Shown here: in pieces, positions 8,901 through 15,384 of the stretch
Position numbering within the stretch: the first letter of the stretch is position 1
How the letters are laid out: the number at the start of each line of letters is the position of its first letter
DNA from: Thermoplasmatales archaeon ex4484_6
GTDB lineage: Archaea; Thermoplasmatota; Penumbrarchaeia; Penumbrarchaeales; Penumbrarchaeaceae
Assembly (NCBI GenBank): GCA_002254385.1
Contig: NJDO01000045.1
Coordinates: forward strand, 1-15,384
Length of the DNA: 15,384 nucleotides
Reading direction: 5' to 3'
Translations under genes and position numbers: made by a program
The notes under the pieces: generated by a model
Databases searched by the model: none
Seen by the model: only the letters and a program-made list of their open reading frames with translations
Told to the model about the DNA's origin: nothing

Positions 8901-9464
8901 AACGTCACTGTAATAGTAGTCCCCGAAGGGCTGCCCCCTGGTTTGAGCGTAGTGCCACAGCTGACGGGGCATGAGAAACTCCGAATCACCCATTATGAGC
9001 AGCCACTGAAGGGAGCTCTGGTTCTTTTTGAGCGCTGCAAGAAAATTGTGCACCTTTCCCGGAAGGTCCGGACCGGAGACGTTCCCATCAATGTCTTCCA
9101 GGCGGTAGATCTCCGTCATCAACCCCATCCCGGTTCGATGTACGGCCAGGGGAAGAAGCTCGTCGGCGAACTCCCCGGGGCACAGCATCACGTACCTGAC
9201 AGGAATGTCTGCGGGAAGATCGAGCCCCAGGTCCACGGGTGTGACATCGAAGGCTCTCCCCTTTCCCGGACCCACCTGAATATCTTTTTCACTGTTTACA
9301 CCGCTCCCGGGAAGCAGAAGGACTCCGGCGGGCGGCGCGATCAGGACGAACAGGATGGAAATGCAAATGGACAATCTGAGGGACGGGGAGCCGGACATGA
9401 AAGGCACCGGGGACCTATCCCCCGAAACGAACATATCCTTTTCGGTCCCCTGTGAAACATTCAT
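5934..9464 (-). CDS. Large C25 (gingipain)-like surface protein with CARDB and cadherin-like modules; catalytic His replaced
   Basis: A 1176-residue cell-surface protein. A hydrophobic segment (31-52) is a signal or anchor. The C25-like region covers about 85-515: it has LLIMGD (155-160), an acidic loop DLDGDGLYGE (198-207), DLYVGRVPAS (221-230) as in gingipains, and YASTCDT with Cys394 in the expected nucleophile setting. Where the family has GHG with the catalytic His, this protein reads NFVGQARY, with Gln345 (codon 8430-8432, CAG). It may therefore lack peptidase activity, or use another residue. CARDB-like beta modules follow (about 600-720 and perhaps 721-823), then three cadherin/Ig-like repeats of 93-99 residues opening at N824 (NEAP), N923 (NDPP) and N1016 (NDPP). 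A C-terminal span (about 1124-1147) and a charged 29-residue tail anchor it. Many N-x-S/T sites could be glycosylated. The start overlaps the stop of the glycosyltransferase gene (ATGA), indicating coupling. Confidence 0.9.
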   Translation of the reverse strand: MNVSQGTEKDMFVSGDRSPVPFMSGSPSLRLSICISILFVLIAPPAGVLLLPGSGVNSEKDIQVGPGKGRAFDVTPVDLGLDLPADIPVRYVMLCPGEFADELLPLAVHRTGMGLMTEIYRLEDIDGNVSGPDLPGKVHNFLAALKKNQSSLQWLLIMGDSEFLMPRQLWHYAQTRGQPFGDYYYSDVYYSGLDSGWDLDGDGLYGEVYYNGTVEADLDWDLYVGRVPASNETQVSNYVNKLLRYEKNPPVGTWMRRFLNWGSLMEPPNLETSVHRYIDYKSNAYKVCKRVDGNLPPHLDVRELYDYPQIEGGNYTPYDGRDTLDRSHMLSQFNGGASMLNFVGQARYEAYALNDYGPPTGNGSNWAWNEPMRYSDHSVFRNGDMMPFMYASTCDTAKFFQTGYWEDKSLETWLTSPAGGIIGLISSTNISARGEQEDKSWGNWYLDEEFWKLFLNSNETHPGRTLYILKNAYRDRWYNPSMTIKETIMGLVYAYILLGEPFIDVYTDTAGRFDAGLGSAVRVYQGNHPVRFRVADRDGNGIPYARVTFHSHSVYATLVSDGEGWIDGFLDPGGDDILNMTVTAHNMVMYESAVNVLPEIADIQIMNGSVTVDPEHPDQEDDVNISFIIFNSGGLAAENVNVRTEVSDDDGGNWSLLRNTDIGTIIPSFTARVNINFRPGPGRTLIRFSLSTTSDEIDVSNNELELLFDVAGPAFHFEQGTGLLRPSSIVRPSSTISVDYDVFNQGPSWGDLVLQLFLGDPEEGGTPLTAPFDAGRVQPMTWANGSLEALAPDATGLIYIVMDPGGIYPRFMIDSPVKSLIEINEAPRVIERPSVVILEDGEGRNVRIDTLFSDDDNISSDLEYRIEPVEGLNTEMKIGPPGEVWVNITPERDWWGNASIPVTVSDGLGTNLTFIDVSVIPVNDPPVVENAVHSRIDLTILEDSPFSAIIRAYDKEGGAVIFSAGDAPFTLDSSTGLLSWTPSQKDVGYSEWTITVSDTEGASTSIIIAIEVIQRNDPPVVEGVVNITLDPGSRRTIEIWLTDEEGDEMTVLFDRPFVLIEENGGKVESGTLEITFVWNSAYIGENPVTMEVSDGVNTVSVPFMVTMHEGSTGSGDNESGPDSDALMAVIGVVLGIMAALFISFLLMRRAAVSRKVREELAAADELYENDMRSLEE

Positions 9465-11119
9465 GTTCCCGCGGGAAGGGTCATCTCCCCCCAGTGCGTG
9501 TCGTTCCGGAGAGGGGAGTCCTCCGGAAGGGAATAGATGCTGTATTCCTCGTTGGCTTCCTCGAGAAAGGGAAGTGTGTTGTCATGATACCTGACTCTCA
9601 GCACATAATTCTCCTCCACGAAGTTGACATAGCCCTCCATCTCCGCCAGATGATATGTCACGACAACGACCTCGACACCGTAATCGATCGTCGTGTTGTT
9701 CAGCTGATCGCAGGTTATGTCCGGGTATTTCAGCTGGGCAACGTTCACAACGGGCGGGGGCTGAGGTCTGTCGGCCATTGCGGGTATCATGGGATCCCCG
9801 GAGATTACGAAATCATCCTCCTCGGTGATCTCCTCTATGAAACCGGCAGCCCTGACCTGAGCCGATTCCCCCCTCTCCTTCACCAGTATCGAGAACGCAC
9901 CCCCCGTTACGGCCACGAGGATCAGCAGTATGACCTGCAGGTAAACGACCATTCTGCCTGTACGCCGCTTCTTCTTCCTGACCGATGCACTCCTTCCCCG
10001 TCCACGCTTCCGTCGGGAATCCAGCATATTGCCGAACCTGATGATGCCGACACCTGCCGTGAGTGCTATACCGGGAGAGAGGAACACGAAATGATGTATC
10101 CACGTTGTGGCCTGGAACATGAAGAACAGGAAGAATACCACGGTCACGGCCACTATGACCCCTTCACTTCTCCTGTAAAGTGGTCTTAGTCCAAGGAAGA
10201 GGAAAGGGATCGCGAAAAGATTGAGGAGGAGGAACACGCCGAAATATTGAAGCTTCTTCGTGAATGGCAGTACTGGGCGGTGAAGCTGGTTGAGGAACAT
10301 TCCCTGGATCGTGTCCATCACACCGAAACGAACCATTATGAAAACAACCACCGCCATGAAAGCTCCCGACAGGAGCACCATGTGGATGAACCTGACCCCG
10401 TGGAATCTTCTTTCGGGCATTATGGAGACCGTGGACAGCCTGGCGAACGGTCGAAACCCCGTATCGTTGACCCAGTCGAGGAACATGATGATGCCGACGG
10501 TTCCTGCGGCCACAACCGCGAACAACTTGATCATGGCCCCTATTCCGAATGCCACACCGGACAGGACGATTGCCCACTCCTTCCCGGACTGCCTGTATTT
10601 GATGAAGAACATCAGAGCAACGGATATCCACAGAAGACAGAACATATCGAGCGAGGCGAGACGCGATTCGTGCAGGAACATGAGGTCAAGAGCACTGAAG
10701 GCCCCCGCTGCGACCATCACATGCCTTCCCCCTATCCTGTATCCGACCCACATCACCATGATCATGATGATGAGCGATGCCGCGGTGGAGAATACCCTGA
10801 ATATCAGGGGATCTGCCTCGATCGCCCCGTAAATGGCTATCATGAGGGGGGCCTGAACGGTATTGATCTGGGTGTAGAGCTCGTAACCCGCATCCCTCAT
10901 CCTGCCTGCCATGATCTGTATGCCCTCGTCCACACCGTTTGGGTGGATGTCTCTCGAGATGAAGAACAGCCTGGGAAGCGATGCGATAATGAGAAGAACG
11001 AGGGCAAGAAGCTTGTTGCTGTTCCTGGAATGGATGATGCGGTCCGCACCTTTCCAGGCAAGCAGGAACCCGGCACCTATCCTTGCCGGTCTCTTCTTCC
11101 CGGAACCGCCATTCTTCAT
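9461..11119 (-). CDS. GT39/PMT-type membrane glycosyltransferase (GT-C fold)
   Basis: A 552-residue multi-span protein resembling the dolichol-phosphate-mannose-dependent mannosyltransferase (PMT_2/GT39) group, which moves sugars from a lipid carrier onto surface proteins or lipids. After the first span (about 37-54) comes the outward-facing loop with the catalytic-type acidic pair D64-E65 in PNGVDEGIQ. Further spans lie at about 113-128, 135-148, 158-173, 185-213, 246-264, 291-311, 320-336, 344-360 and 391-412. LHESRLASLD (149-158) resembles the second conserved loop of GT39 proteins. A very basic cytoplasmic loop (368-389) precedes the last span, and the C-terminal ~135 residues are soluble and probably extracellular. 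It is not an AglB-type oligosaccharyltransferase, as no WWDYG-like motif is seen. It is the first gene of the four-gene minus-strand run and overlaps the C25-like gene by ATGA. The start at 11119 sits about 28 bases from a TATA box; an upstream GTG in this frame meets a stop. Confidence 0.85.
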   Translation of the reverse strand: MKNGGSGKKRPARIGAGFLLAWKGADRIIHSRNSNKLLALVLLIIASLPRLFFISRDIHPNGVDEGIQIMAGRMRDAGYELYTQINTVQAPLMIAIYGAIEADPLIFRVFSTAASLIIMIMVMWVGYRIGGRHVMVAAGAFSALDLMFLHESRLASLDMFCLLWISVALMFFIKYRQSGKEWAIVLSGVAFGIGAMIKLFAVVAAGTVGIIMFLDWVNDTGFRPFARLSTVSIMPERRFHGVRFIHMVLLSGAFMAVVVFIMVRFGVMDTIQGMFLNQLHRPVLPFTKKLQYFGVFLLLNLFAIPFLFLGLRPLYRRSEGVIVAVTVVFFLFFMFQATTWIHHFVFLSPGIALTAGVGIIRFGNMLDSRRKRGRGRSASVRKKKRRTGRMVVYLQVILLILVAVTGGAFSILVKERGESAQVRAAGFIEEITEEDDFVISGDPMIPAMADRPQPPPVVNVAQLKYPDITCDQLNNTTIDYGVEVVVVTYHLAEMEGYVNFVEENYVLRVRYHDNTLPFLEEANEEYSIYSLPEDSPLRNDTHWGEMTLPAGT

Positions 11120-11144
11120 CGATGGGCATTCACGTTTGGAATGG

Positions 11145-11150
11145 CTATAA
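11145..11150 (-). promoter_or_regulatory. Probable TATA box of the glycosyltransferase operon
   Basis: On the minus strand AAAAAGCTTATAG has its TTATAG core centred about 28 bases upstream of the ATG at 11119. This is the spacing expected of a leaderless archaeal transcript. It is the only clear promoter for the four-gene run ending at 3855. Confidence 0.5.
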
Positions 11151-11223
11151 GCTTTTTGGTGTCGGGATGCCAGTGTACATCATGTGTGTCCCGGAATAAT
11201 GGCCAAAAAATGTTCCAGGTTTC

Positions 11224-11231
11224 TTTTATAA
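11224..11231 (+). promoter_or_regulatory. Probable TATA box of the beta-propeller gene
   Basis: TTTTATAA fits an archaeal TATA box and would start transcription near 11254, giving a leader of about 40 bases that contains the GGAGG site. A second candidate, CATATAT at 11242-11248, would put the start near the ATG at 11276. Confidence 0.45.
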
Positions 11232-11280
11232 TGATCCGACCCATATATGCCCATCACAGCTTGGTTCATCGAGATATGCA

Positions 11281-11285
11281 GGAGG
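11281..11285 (+). promoter_or_regulatory. Ribosome binding site deciding the beta-propeller start
   Basis: GGAGG lies 8 bases upstream of the ATG at 11294. It favours that ATG over the in-frame ATG at 11276 and over the much longer open frame that extends back to 10247 across the opposite-strand glycosyltransferase gene. Confidence 0.65.
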
Positions 11286-11293
11286 AAATCCGT

Positions 11294-13162
11294 ATGAAAA
11301 ACGCAGTTCAGATCTCAGGAAGAGGAACGAACGGGGCAAAGGGTTTGATAATCGGGCTGGTGGCGGCAATGCTTATCGTACTGCCCGTCATCGCCCTGAT
11401 CGCATCCTTCCAGCACGAGAATGGTGAGAACGTCACCTACCAGGACGAGACCGGGCTCCCCACCGGGGACATGTCCATGGACGAATCCTCCCGTAGCGCC
11501 TGGGAAGCTTATCTGGACAGCACGCCGGCGATGGACCCCTTTACCCTCGATGTGGAGGGGGCCGTGAGCTCCGTGACCCCGGTTCCGATAGATTCCCTCC
11601 CGGACTGGAACGCTTCCGATGTGGAATACCGGGAGAACAGTAAGACCGACGGCTCGGATGAAGGCTACAGCGAAATACCAAGGGCTGGGGCCGAGGAGTC
11701 GAACGATCAGGAACTCGATTCCGAAACTTCCGGGGGCAGCTCTTCCGAGAAGAGGGAGCTCGAGGAGTCGGACATCGTGAAGGCACAGGGGGAGAGATTG
11801 TATGTCCTGAACCAGTACAGGGGGCTGATCATAGTCAATCTGGAAGATACATCCGATCCCTTCATCGAGGGCTCCATTCAGCTTCTCGGACATCCGGTAT
11901 CGATGTACATCGTCGATTTCCTCGGATTCGTGATCGCTTCAGGCGTCCCCGCTTCTGACGGGTCGTACATGTATTCGGGTATGCTCTACATCATCGATCT
12001 GAGGGACAGCTCCTCCCCCCGATTGATAAGGACCGTCGAGATACCCGGTTATCCCGTGGACAGCAGGAGGGTGGGAGAGGTCATCTATGTCATATCCAAC
12101 GAGCAGAGGGATTACTGGTACTACGACGGGCCGATGCTTCTTCGCGGGGGCGGCGTCATGATGGAGGATGCGGTGGTGGAGGAAAAAGGGCAGGCTCCCG
12201 ATGAGGAAAGTGACGGCCCCACGACCCACATCATCTCCGTCGGTTTCTACGATCCGGACGAGATCGGCTTCCGTGATGAGGTGGAGCTCGACGGAAATGC
12301 GGGCATGGTGTATGCCTCATCAATGGCAATATACATCCCCCAGCCCAACTACGATTACGCCAACCCGGAAACACGCTTCACCTACGTCGACATCTCGGAT
12401 CCAGAAGGAGACATCAGGGTCCGCGGTTCCATCACCCTGCCGGGTCTTCTCTTCGACAGGTATCAGATGGACCATTACAAGGGAATGTTCAGGGCCGTCA
12501 CACAGGTTTGGCCCAGTGGCGAGGTCTGGAGGGAGCTCCCCATGTCGACTCTTTACGTCGTCGATGCGAGGGACCCGGACCATCTTAAGAAGATCTCGTC
12601 ACTCGTCATAGATGATTCGGGGAACCTCATGGCCACCAGATTCGCCGCTGAAAGGGCCTACACCATACATCTGCCCAGATCTCTCGACCCACTCGATGTC
12701 GTGGACCTTTCCGACCCCGAGAAGCCGGAGCTCACCGATGTGCTGGAGCTCCCCGGATGGGTGGAGCACATGGAGGTCATAGGATACGACATACTTGCCA
12801 TCGGTGTGGAGGATCAGGCGGAGGACGGGTGGAAGGTCACCCTCTCCCTGTTCGATGTGTCCGACCCTTACAACGCCGTGCTGGATGACAGGGTACTCAT
12901 AGGTGAGGGATATACCTACTCCTCGGCCAACTACGATCCGAAGGCGCTCACCGTTCTGGAGGAACAGGAGTTTGTTCTCATACCCTTCTCATCCTATGAC
13001 TGGAACGGCTACAGGGGGAGTTCGTACGGTGTCCAGATCGTTGGTTTCGACCTCGAGGCCGGCAAGCTGGAAAAGGAGGGAGTGATACCGTCGGATGAAC
13101 CGCATCCCCCGACAGGTACATCATGGAGCTCTCCCCCGAGGAAATGGAATACACTTCGATAA
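11294..13162 (+). CDS. Beta-propeller surface protein (PF09826 type), N-terminal part, cut by a frameshift
   Basis: A 622-residue open frame encoding the first part of a secreted beta-propeller protein. A membrane anchor (about 18-38) is followed by a low-complexity acidic linker (about 40-155). The family hallmark comes next: ELEESDIVKAQGERLYVLNQ, close to the usual DEADIVKTDG-type opening of these propellers. Repeated blade strands of the type V/I-D-L/V/I-x-D-P follow, for example LYVVDARDP, VVDLSDPEKP and LSLFDVSDPYN. The function of these archaeal and bacterial surface proteins is not known. The frame leaves the family sequence at a run of five C (13106-13110) and stops at 13162. The remaining blades continue in another frame from about 13111. 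The start at 11294 is chosen from the GGAGG site; the frame runs back to 10247 only by chance, antisense to the glycosyltransferase. Joined with the second part the protein would be about 1019 residues. Confidence 0.85.
   Translation: MKNAVQISGRGTNGAKGLIIGLVAAMLIVLPVIALIASFQHENGENVTYQDETGLPTGDMSMDESSRSAWEAYLDSTPAMDPFTLDVEGAVSSVTPVPIDSLPDWNASDVEYRENSKTDGSDEGYSEIPRAGAEESNDQELDSETSGGSSSEKRELEESDIVKAQGERLYVLNQYRGLIIVNLEDTSDPFIEGSIQLLGHPVSMYIVDFLGFVIASGVPASDGSYMYSGMLYIIDLRDSSSPRLIRTVEIPGYPVDSRRVGEVIYVISNEQRDYWYYDGPMLLRGGGVMMEDAVVEEKGQAPDEESDGPTTHIISVGFYDPDEIGFRDEVELDGNAGMVYASSMAIYIPQPNYDYANPETRFTYVDISDPEGDIRVRGSITLPGLLFDRYQMDHYKGMFRAVTQVWPSGEVWRELPMSTLYVVDARDPDHLKKISSLVIDDSGNLMATRFAAERAYTIHLPRSLDPLDVVDLSDPEKPELTDVLELPGWVEHMEVIGYDILAIGVEDQAEDGWKVTLSLFDVSDPYNAVLDDRVLIGEGYTYSSANYDPKALTVLEEQEFVLIPFSSYDWNGYRGSSYGVQIVGFDLEAGKLEKEGVIPSDEPHPPTGTSWSSPPRKWNTLR
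13106..13110 (+). other. Frameshift site in a C5 run of the beta-propeller gene
   Basis: Adding one C here would give SDEPHPPDRYIMELSP and join the two open frames without a stop. The downstream frame has a TGA at 13096-13098, so the switch must lie between about 13099 and 13160; the C5 run is the most likely point. It could be a sequencing or assembly error, a true mutation or, less likely, a slippery site. Confidence 0.75.
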
Positions 13163-14352
13163 AGAGGAAGGGAACGGATGTATACATCACCGGTATCGTC
13201 CAGGGTGACGGGGAAGCTCCCCGGAAGGACGTATACAGGTACGATCTATCGGATCCCGCCTCTCCTGTCATCTACCCGAAAGCCTCCATACCCGTCCCGG
13301 ACAGATACACCGATCGGGTCTATCTTCCGGACGACGGGAACGGGAAGGTGGTCTATGATGAAGAAGAGGTATCCGGGGACGATGGTGATGTGAGGAACGG
13401 TTCAGAGCCCGTATCCGGTTCCTATGACAGAAGGATATGGTATGATCCGTTCGTTACCGCGGTTCTCGATGATGGATCCGTCCTGCTGTATCTTTACGAT
13501 TACATGGGATCCGGGAACGTCAATTTCTCCCTTTACATGGTGTCATGGAACGGGACGAACGATCCCCTCATCGTGAAAGGCTCCGTCATCGGTGCGGATT
13601 ACGTGAACGTGCTGGGAGGGAACAGCGGCAGGGTCGCCCTTGTTTCGACGAACTGGTGGCCTCCCTCATCCGAGCTCCTTATCCTTTCAGTGGACAGCGA
13701 TGGGGTCCAGACCGAGGGGAGATATCAGGTCACCGGACGCATCTTCGGCATCTCGGAGGGCCTGGACATGCTCTACACGGAGGCTACCTTCGAGGAGAAC
13801 GGCACCGTCCATTACACACTCAACATCTACGGCCTTGATGACGGGACGGTCCTCATCCGCTCCATCGATCTGGGTGTGCCCCTGAGCGATGTCAGGTTCA
13901 ACGGCGACTCGATAGTGGTGGTCTCCTACGGCTGGGACATGTGGCATACCTACGATAAGACATACGTGGATACGGATGAAGGGACCGCTTACGGGTCCGT
14001 TGACGGGGAGGGGGCGGACGAAGCTGCCGTAAAGGAGGGAAGCGAATCCTCGACATCGGGTCCGGATGAAACTCGGCCGGGCGTTGAACTGATAATGATC
14101 GCACTTGATGAAGGCCTTTTCGGCTCCATCTCGAGGATGGACCTTGAGGAGACGTCCTATCTCTCATGTATGGGAGATGACATCCTGGTGATGAGATACG
14201 GTATGGCCAACATAGTGATCGGGATATCGGACTCCGAACCTTCCATTCTCGGAACATGGCTTCTCAACGGATGGGTCTCTGGAGGGGATCTGGACGGGGA
14301 CACACTGGTACTTGCCATGGGCTTGTGGGGTCTGTCCGTGAGGACCGTTTGA
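13123..14352 (+). CDS. Beta-propeller surface protein (PF09826 type), C-terminal part in the shifted frame
   Basis: A 409-residue open frame continuing the same protein; coding probably resumes from about 13111. It starts with the conserved-looking ELSPEEMEYTSIKRKG and carries further blade-like repeats, such as VYRYDLSDPASPVI, AVLDDGSVLLYLYDY, LLILSVDSDG and a final WLLNGWVSGGD block near the C-terminus. Acidic linkers lie at about residues 75-100 and 280-320. There is no signal peptide, no membrane span and no Shine-Dalgarno before the ATG at 13123, so it is unlikely to be made as a separate protein. It lacks the opening ESDIVK block, which lies in the upstream frame. Codon use and composition look like those of the upstream part, which suggests the break is recent or artefactual and not old decay. 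It converges on the minus-strand NEW3 gene. Confidence 0.82.
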   Translation: MELSPEEMEYTSIKRKGTDVYITGIVQGDGEAPRKDVYRYDLSDPASPVIYPKASIPVPDRYTDRVYLPDDGNGKVVYDEEEVSGDDGDVRNGSEPVSGSYDRRIWYDPFVTAVLDDGSVLLYLYDYMGSGNVNFSLYMVSWNGTNDPLIVKGSVIGADYVNVLGGNSGRVALVSTNWWPPSSELLILSVDSDGVQTEGRYQVTGRIFGISEGLDMLYTEATFEENGTVHYTLNIYGLDDGTVLIRSIDLGVPLSDVRFNGDSIVVVSYGWDMWHTYDKTYVDTDEGTAYGSVDGEGADEAAVKEGSESSTSGPDETRPGVELIMIALDEGLFGSISRMDLEETSYLSCMGDDILVMRYGMANIVIGISDSEPSILGTWLLNGWVSGGDLDGDTLVLAMGLWGLSVRTV

Positions 14353-14386
14353 GAATGGATTGATCCCCCGGCATCATCCCTGGATG

Positions 14387-14409
14387 GGGCCGGTGTTCCG
14401 GGGCCCTTT
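14387..14409 (+). terminator. Possible terminator hairpin after the beta-propeller gene
   Basis: GGGCC at 14387-14391 pairs with GGCCC at 14402-14406, with a further CC/GG pairing inside, and TTT follows. It lies 35 bases after the stop codon, in the gap between two convergent genes. The T run is short, so the call is weak. Nothing else was recognised in the 14353-14490 gap. Confidence 0.3.
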
Positions 14410-14490
14410 GAACTCAACGAGAACCCTGATCATCGTCTGCGAAGGGAAGCGGGAACGGACCGGATGAGGATGTGATCGACCCGCGGAGTC

Positions 14491-15384
14491 TCACTCATCA
14501 TCCCAATCGAACTCCTCATCGTCATCCCATTCATCCTCCTCTTCCTCCTCCCATTCCATTCCGAGCTCCTCGAGATCCTCTCCGGAATGCCTTCGGATGA
14601 AGAGTAAGGCTCCGATTATGCATATCAGTATCACCAGCGTTCCGACGGCGGAAAAGGGAATGATGATGTTCCAGGGAATATCGTTCCCATCGTCGATGGA
14701 GCGGCTGTCCTTTACGTCAAGGGAGATGTTCCCCGTTGTGAGTCTATCTCCGAAGGATGAAACCGCAAGGGAGATGTTGTATATGCCTCCGCTCACGTTG
14801 AAGCTCGGAACCTCTATCAGGACCCTTATCGTCAGGTTCTCTCCCGGCTCCATCGAAACCAGGGGCCCGTTCTCCAGCCGTATCCATCCTCTTATGTATC
14901 CGGGACACAGGAGGGACGTTTCCACCCTGTCGGGTGCATTTCCCCTGTTCTCCACCCTGAACAGGAGCTCGTATATGCCCCCGGGTTCCAATTCCCCGGT
15001 GATCCCCTTTACCAGCCGGATTTCCACATCATATACCTCGGCAACATGGAAGCTCCTCACGACGGAGCTGTCGAGACCGGACCCCGTGGAGGTGGCACTG
15101 AAAGTTACCGGATAGTCACCCGCAAGAGCGTCCGTTGTTGGCATTATGGAAAAATTGACGGACGAGGTCTCCCCCGGTCCGAGAATGATGGTCCGAGGGA
15201 TGTCCAGGAGGAGGAATTCCGGCAGCACCGCTCCTATGGAGAAGGTATCCTCGCAGTTGGAGGCGGAGGTGATGATGAGCGATCCGGACATCACCTCGCC
15301 CGGGAAGGATATGCCCTTCTCCACCTCGGCATCCAGCCCGAAATCGTAAATGGGTGGAACGATGATGACAAGGTCGAACGTGGT
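14491..15384 (-). CDS. NEW3/APHP-type surface protein, C-terminal part, with a membrane anchor and acidic tail
   Basis: The frame is open to the right edge, so the N-terminus is missing; 297 residues are visible. A GTG at 15324 is only an internal codon, since the frame continues upstream with FDLVIIVPPIYDFGLDAE. There are two tandem beta-sandwich modules of the NEW3/APHP kind (about 1-115 and 116-226). Each contains a 'PG' turn followed by alternating strands (LGPGETSSVNFSI; MEPGENLTIRVLI), and the second contains FRVENRGNAPDRVE. One membrane span follows (about 236-263), then RRH and a roughly 30-residue tail in which 21 residues are Asp or Glu and three are Trp. N-x-S/T sites are present in the modules. 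This is a surface-anchored protein with its modules outside and the acidic tail probably in the cytoplasm. The partner or substrate is unknown; a larger N-terminal enzyme or binding domain may lie outside the window. Confidence 0.75.
   Translation of the reverse strand, partial: TTFDLVIIVPPIYDFGLDAEVEKGISFPGEVMSGSLIITSASNCEDTFSIGAVLPEFLLLDIPRTIILGPGETSSVNFSIMPTTDALAGDYPVTFSATSTGSGLDSSVVRSFHVAEVYDVEIRLVKGITGELEPGGIYELLFRVENRGNAPDRVETSLLCPGYIRGWIRLENGPLVSMEPGENLTIRVLIEVPSFNVSGGIYNISLAVSSFGDRLTTGNISLDVKDSRSIDDGNDIPWNIIIPFSAVGTLVILICIIGALLFIRRHSGEDLEELGMEWEEEEEDEWDDDEEFDWDDE

Noticed and set aside
8334..9455. A 373-codon plus-strand open frame.
   Set aside because: It is antisense to the N-terminal part of the C25-like gene, and no domain, signal peptide or ribosome site was recognised.
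9461..11119. AglB-type oligosaccharyltransferase.
   Set aside because: No WWDYG-like catalytic motif is present; the acidic pair D64-E65 and overall layout fit the GT39/PMT group better.
10247..11293. A 349-codon open extension upstream of the beta-propeller start.
   Set aside because: It lies antisense to the glycosyltransferase gene, is His/Glu/Asp-rich without domain character, and the GGAGG site with a membrane anchor marks the true start at 11294.
14491..15324. A complete gene starting at 15324.
   Set aside because: The codon there is GTG and the frame stays open with beta-module-like sequence to the window edge, so the gene is truncated by the window and does not start here.

Overview
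The window reads as a piece of an archaeal chromosome, most probably from the Thermoplasmatota. Several genes sit about 25-30 bases downstream of TATA-like boxes, with little or no leader. The content is archaeal in style: a PF09826-type beta-propeller surface protein, CARDB/NEW3-type extracellular modules, an FrhB-family iron-sulfur flavoprotein and a GT-C membrane glycosyltransferase. The lineage is an inference. An uncultured protein-degrading group such as MBG-D would fit, because that group is known for gingipain-type exopeptidases.

Layout. (1) Positions 1-1987, minus strand: a membrane-anchored M14 zinc carboxypeptidase followed, with an 8-base overlap, by the start of a sodium-coupled NSS/SNF-family symporter that runs off the left edge. 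(2) 2147-3889, plus: a soluble GAF-PAS-HisKA-HATPase histidine kinase, divergent from the peptidase. (3) 3855-11119, minus: four closely packed genes that look like one operon. In transcription order they are a GT39-like membrane glycosyltransferase, a 1176-residue C25 (gingipain)-like surface protein, a two-[4Fe-4S] FrhB-family protein and an MBL-fold hydrolase. (4) 11294-14352, plus: a beta-propeller surface protein interrupted by a single -1 frameshift at a run of five C. (5) 14491-15384, minus: the C-terminal part of a NEW3/APHP-type surface protein with one membrane span and an extremely acidic tail.

How the genes fit together. M14, the C25-like protein, the propeller and the NEW3 protein all look like cell-surface proteins with large domains outside the membrane. 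The M14-plus-symporter pair suggests trimming of extracellular peptides and uptake of the released amino acids. The glycosyltransferase is translationally coupled to the C25-like protein and may glycosylate it or other surface proteins; this is inference. The most notable anomaly is the C25-like protein: it keeps the catalytic Cys context, but a Gln stands where the family's catalytic His is expected. It may therefore be an inactive, binding-type relative.

No tRNA, rRNA, CRISPR array, insertion sequence or attachment site was recognised. No gene-free stretch is longer than about 175 bases.
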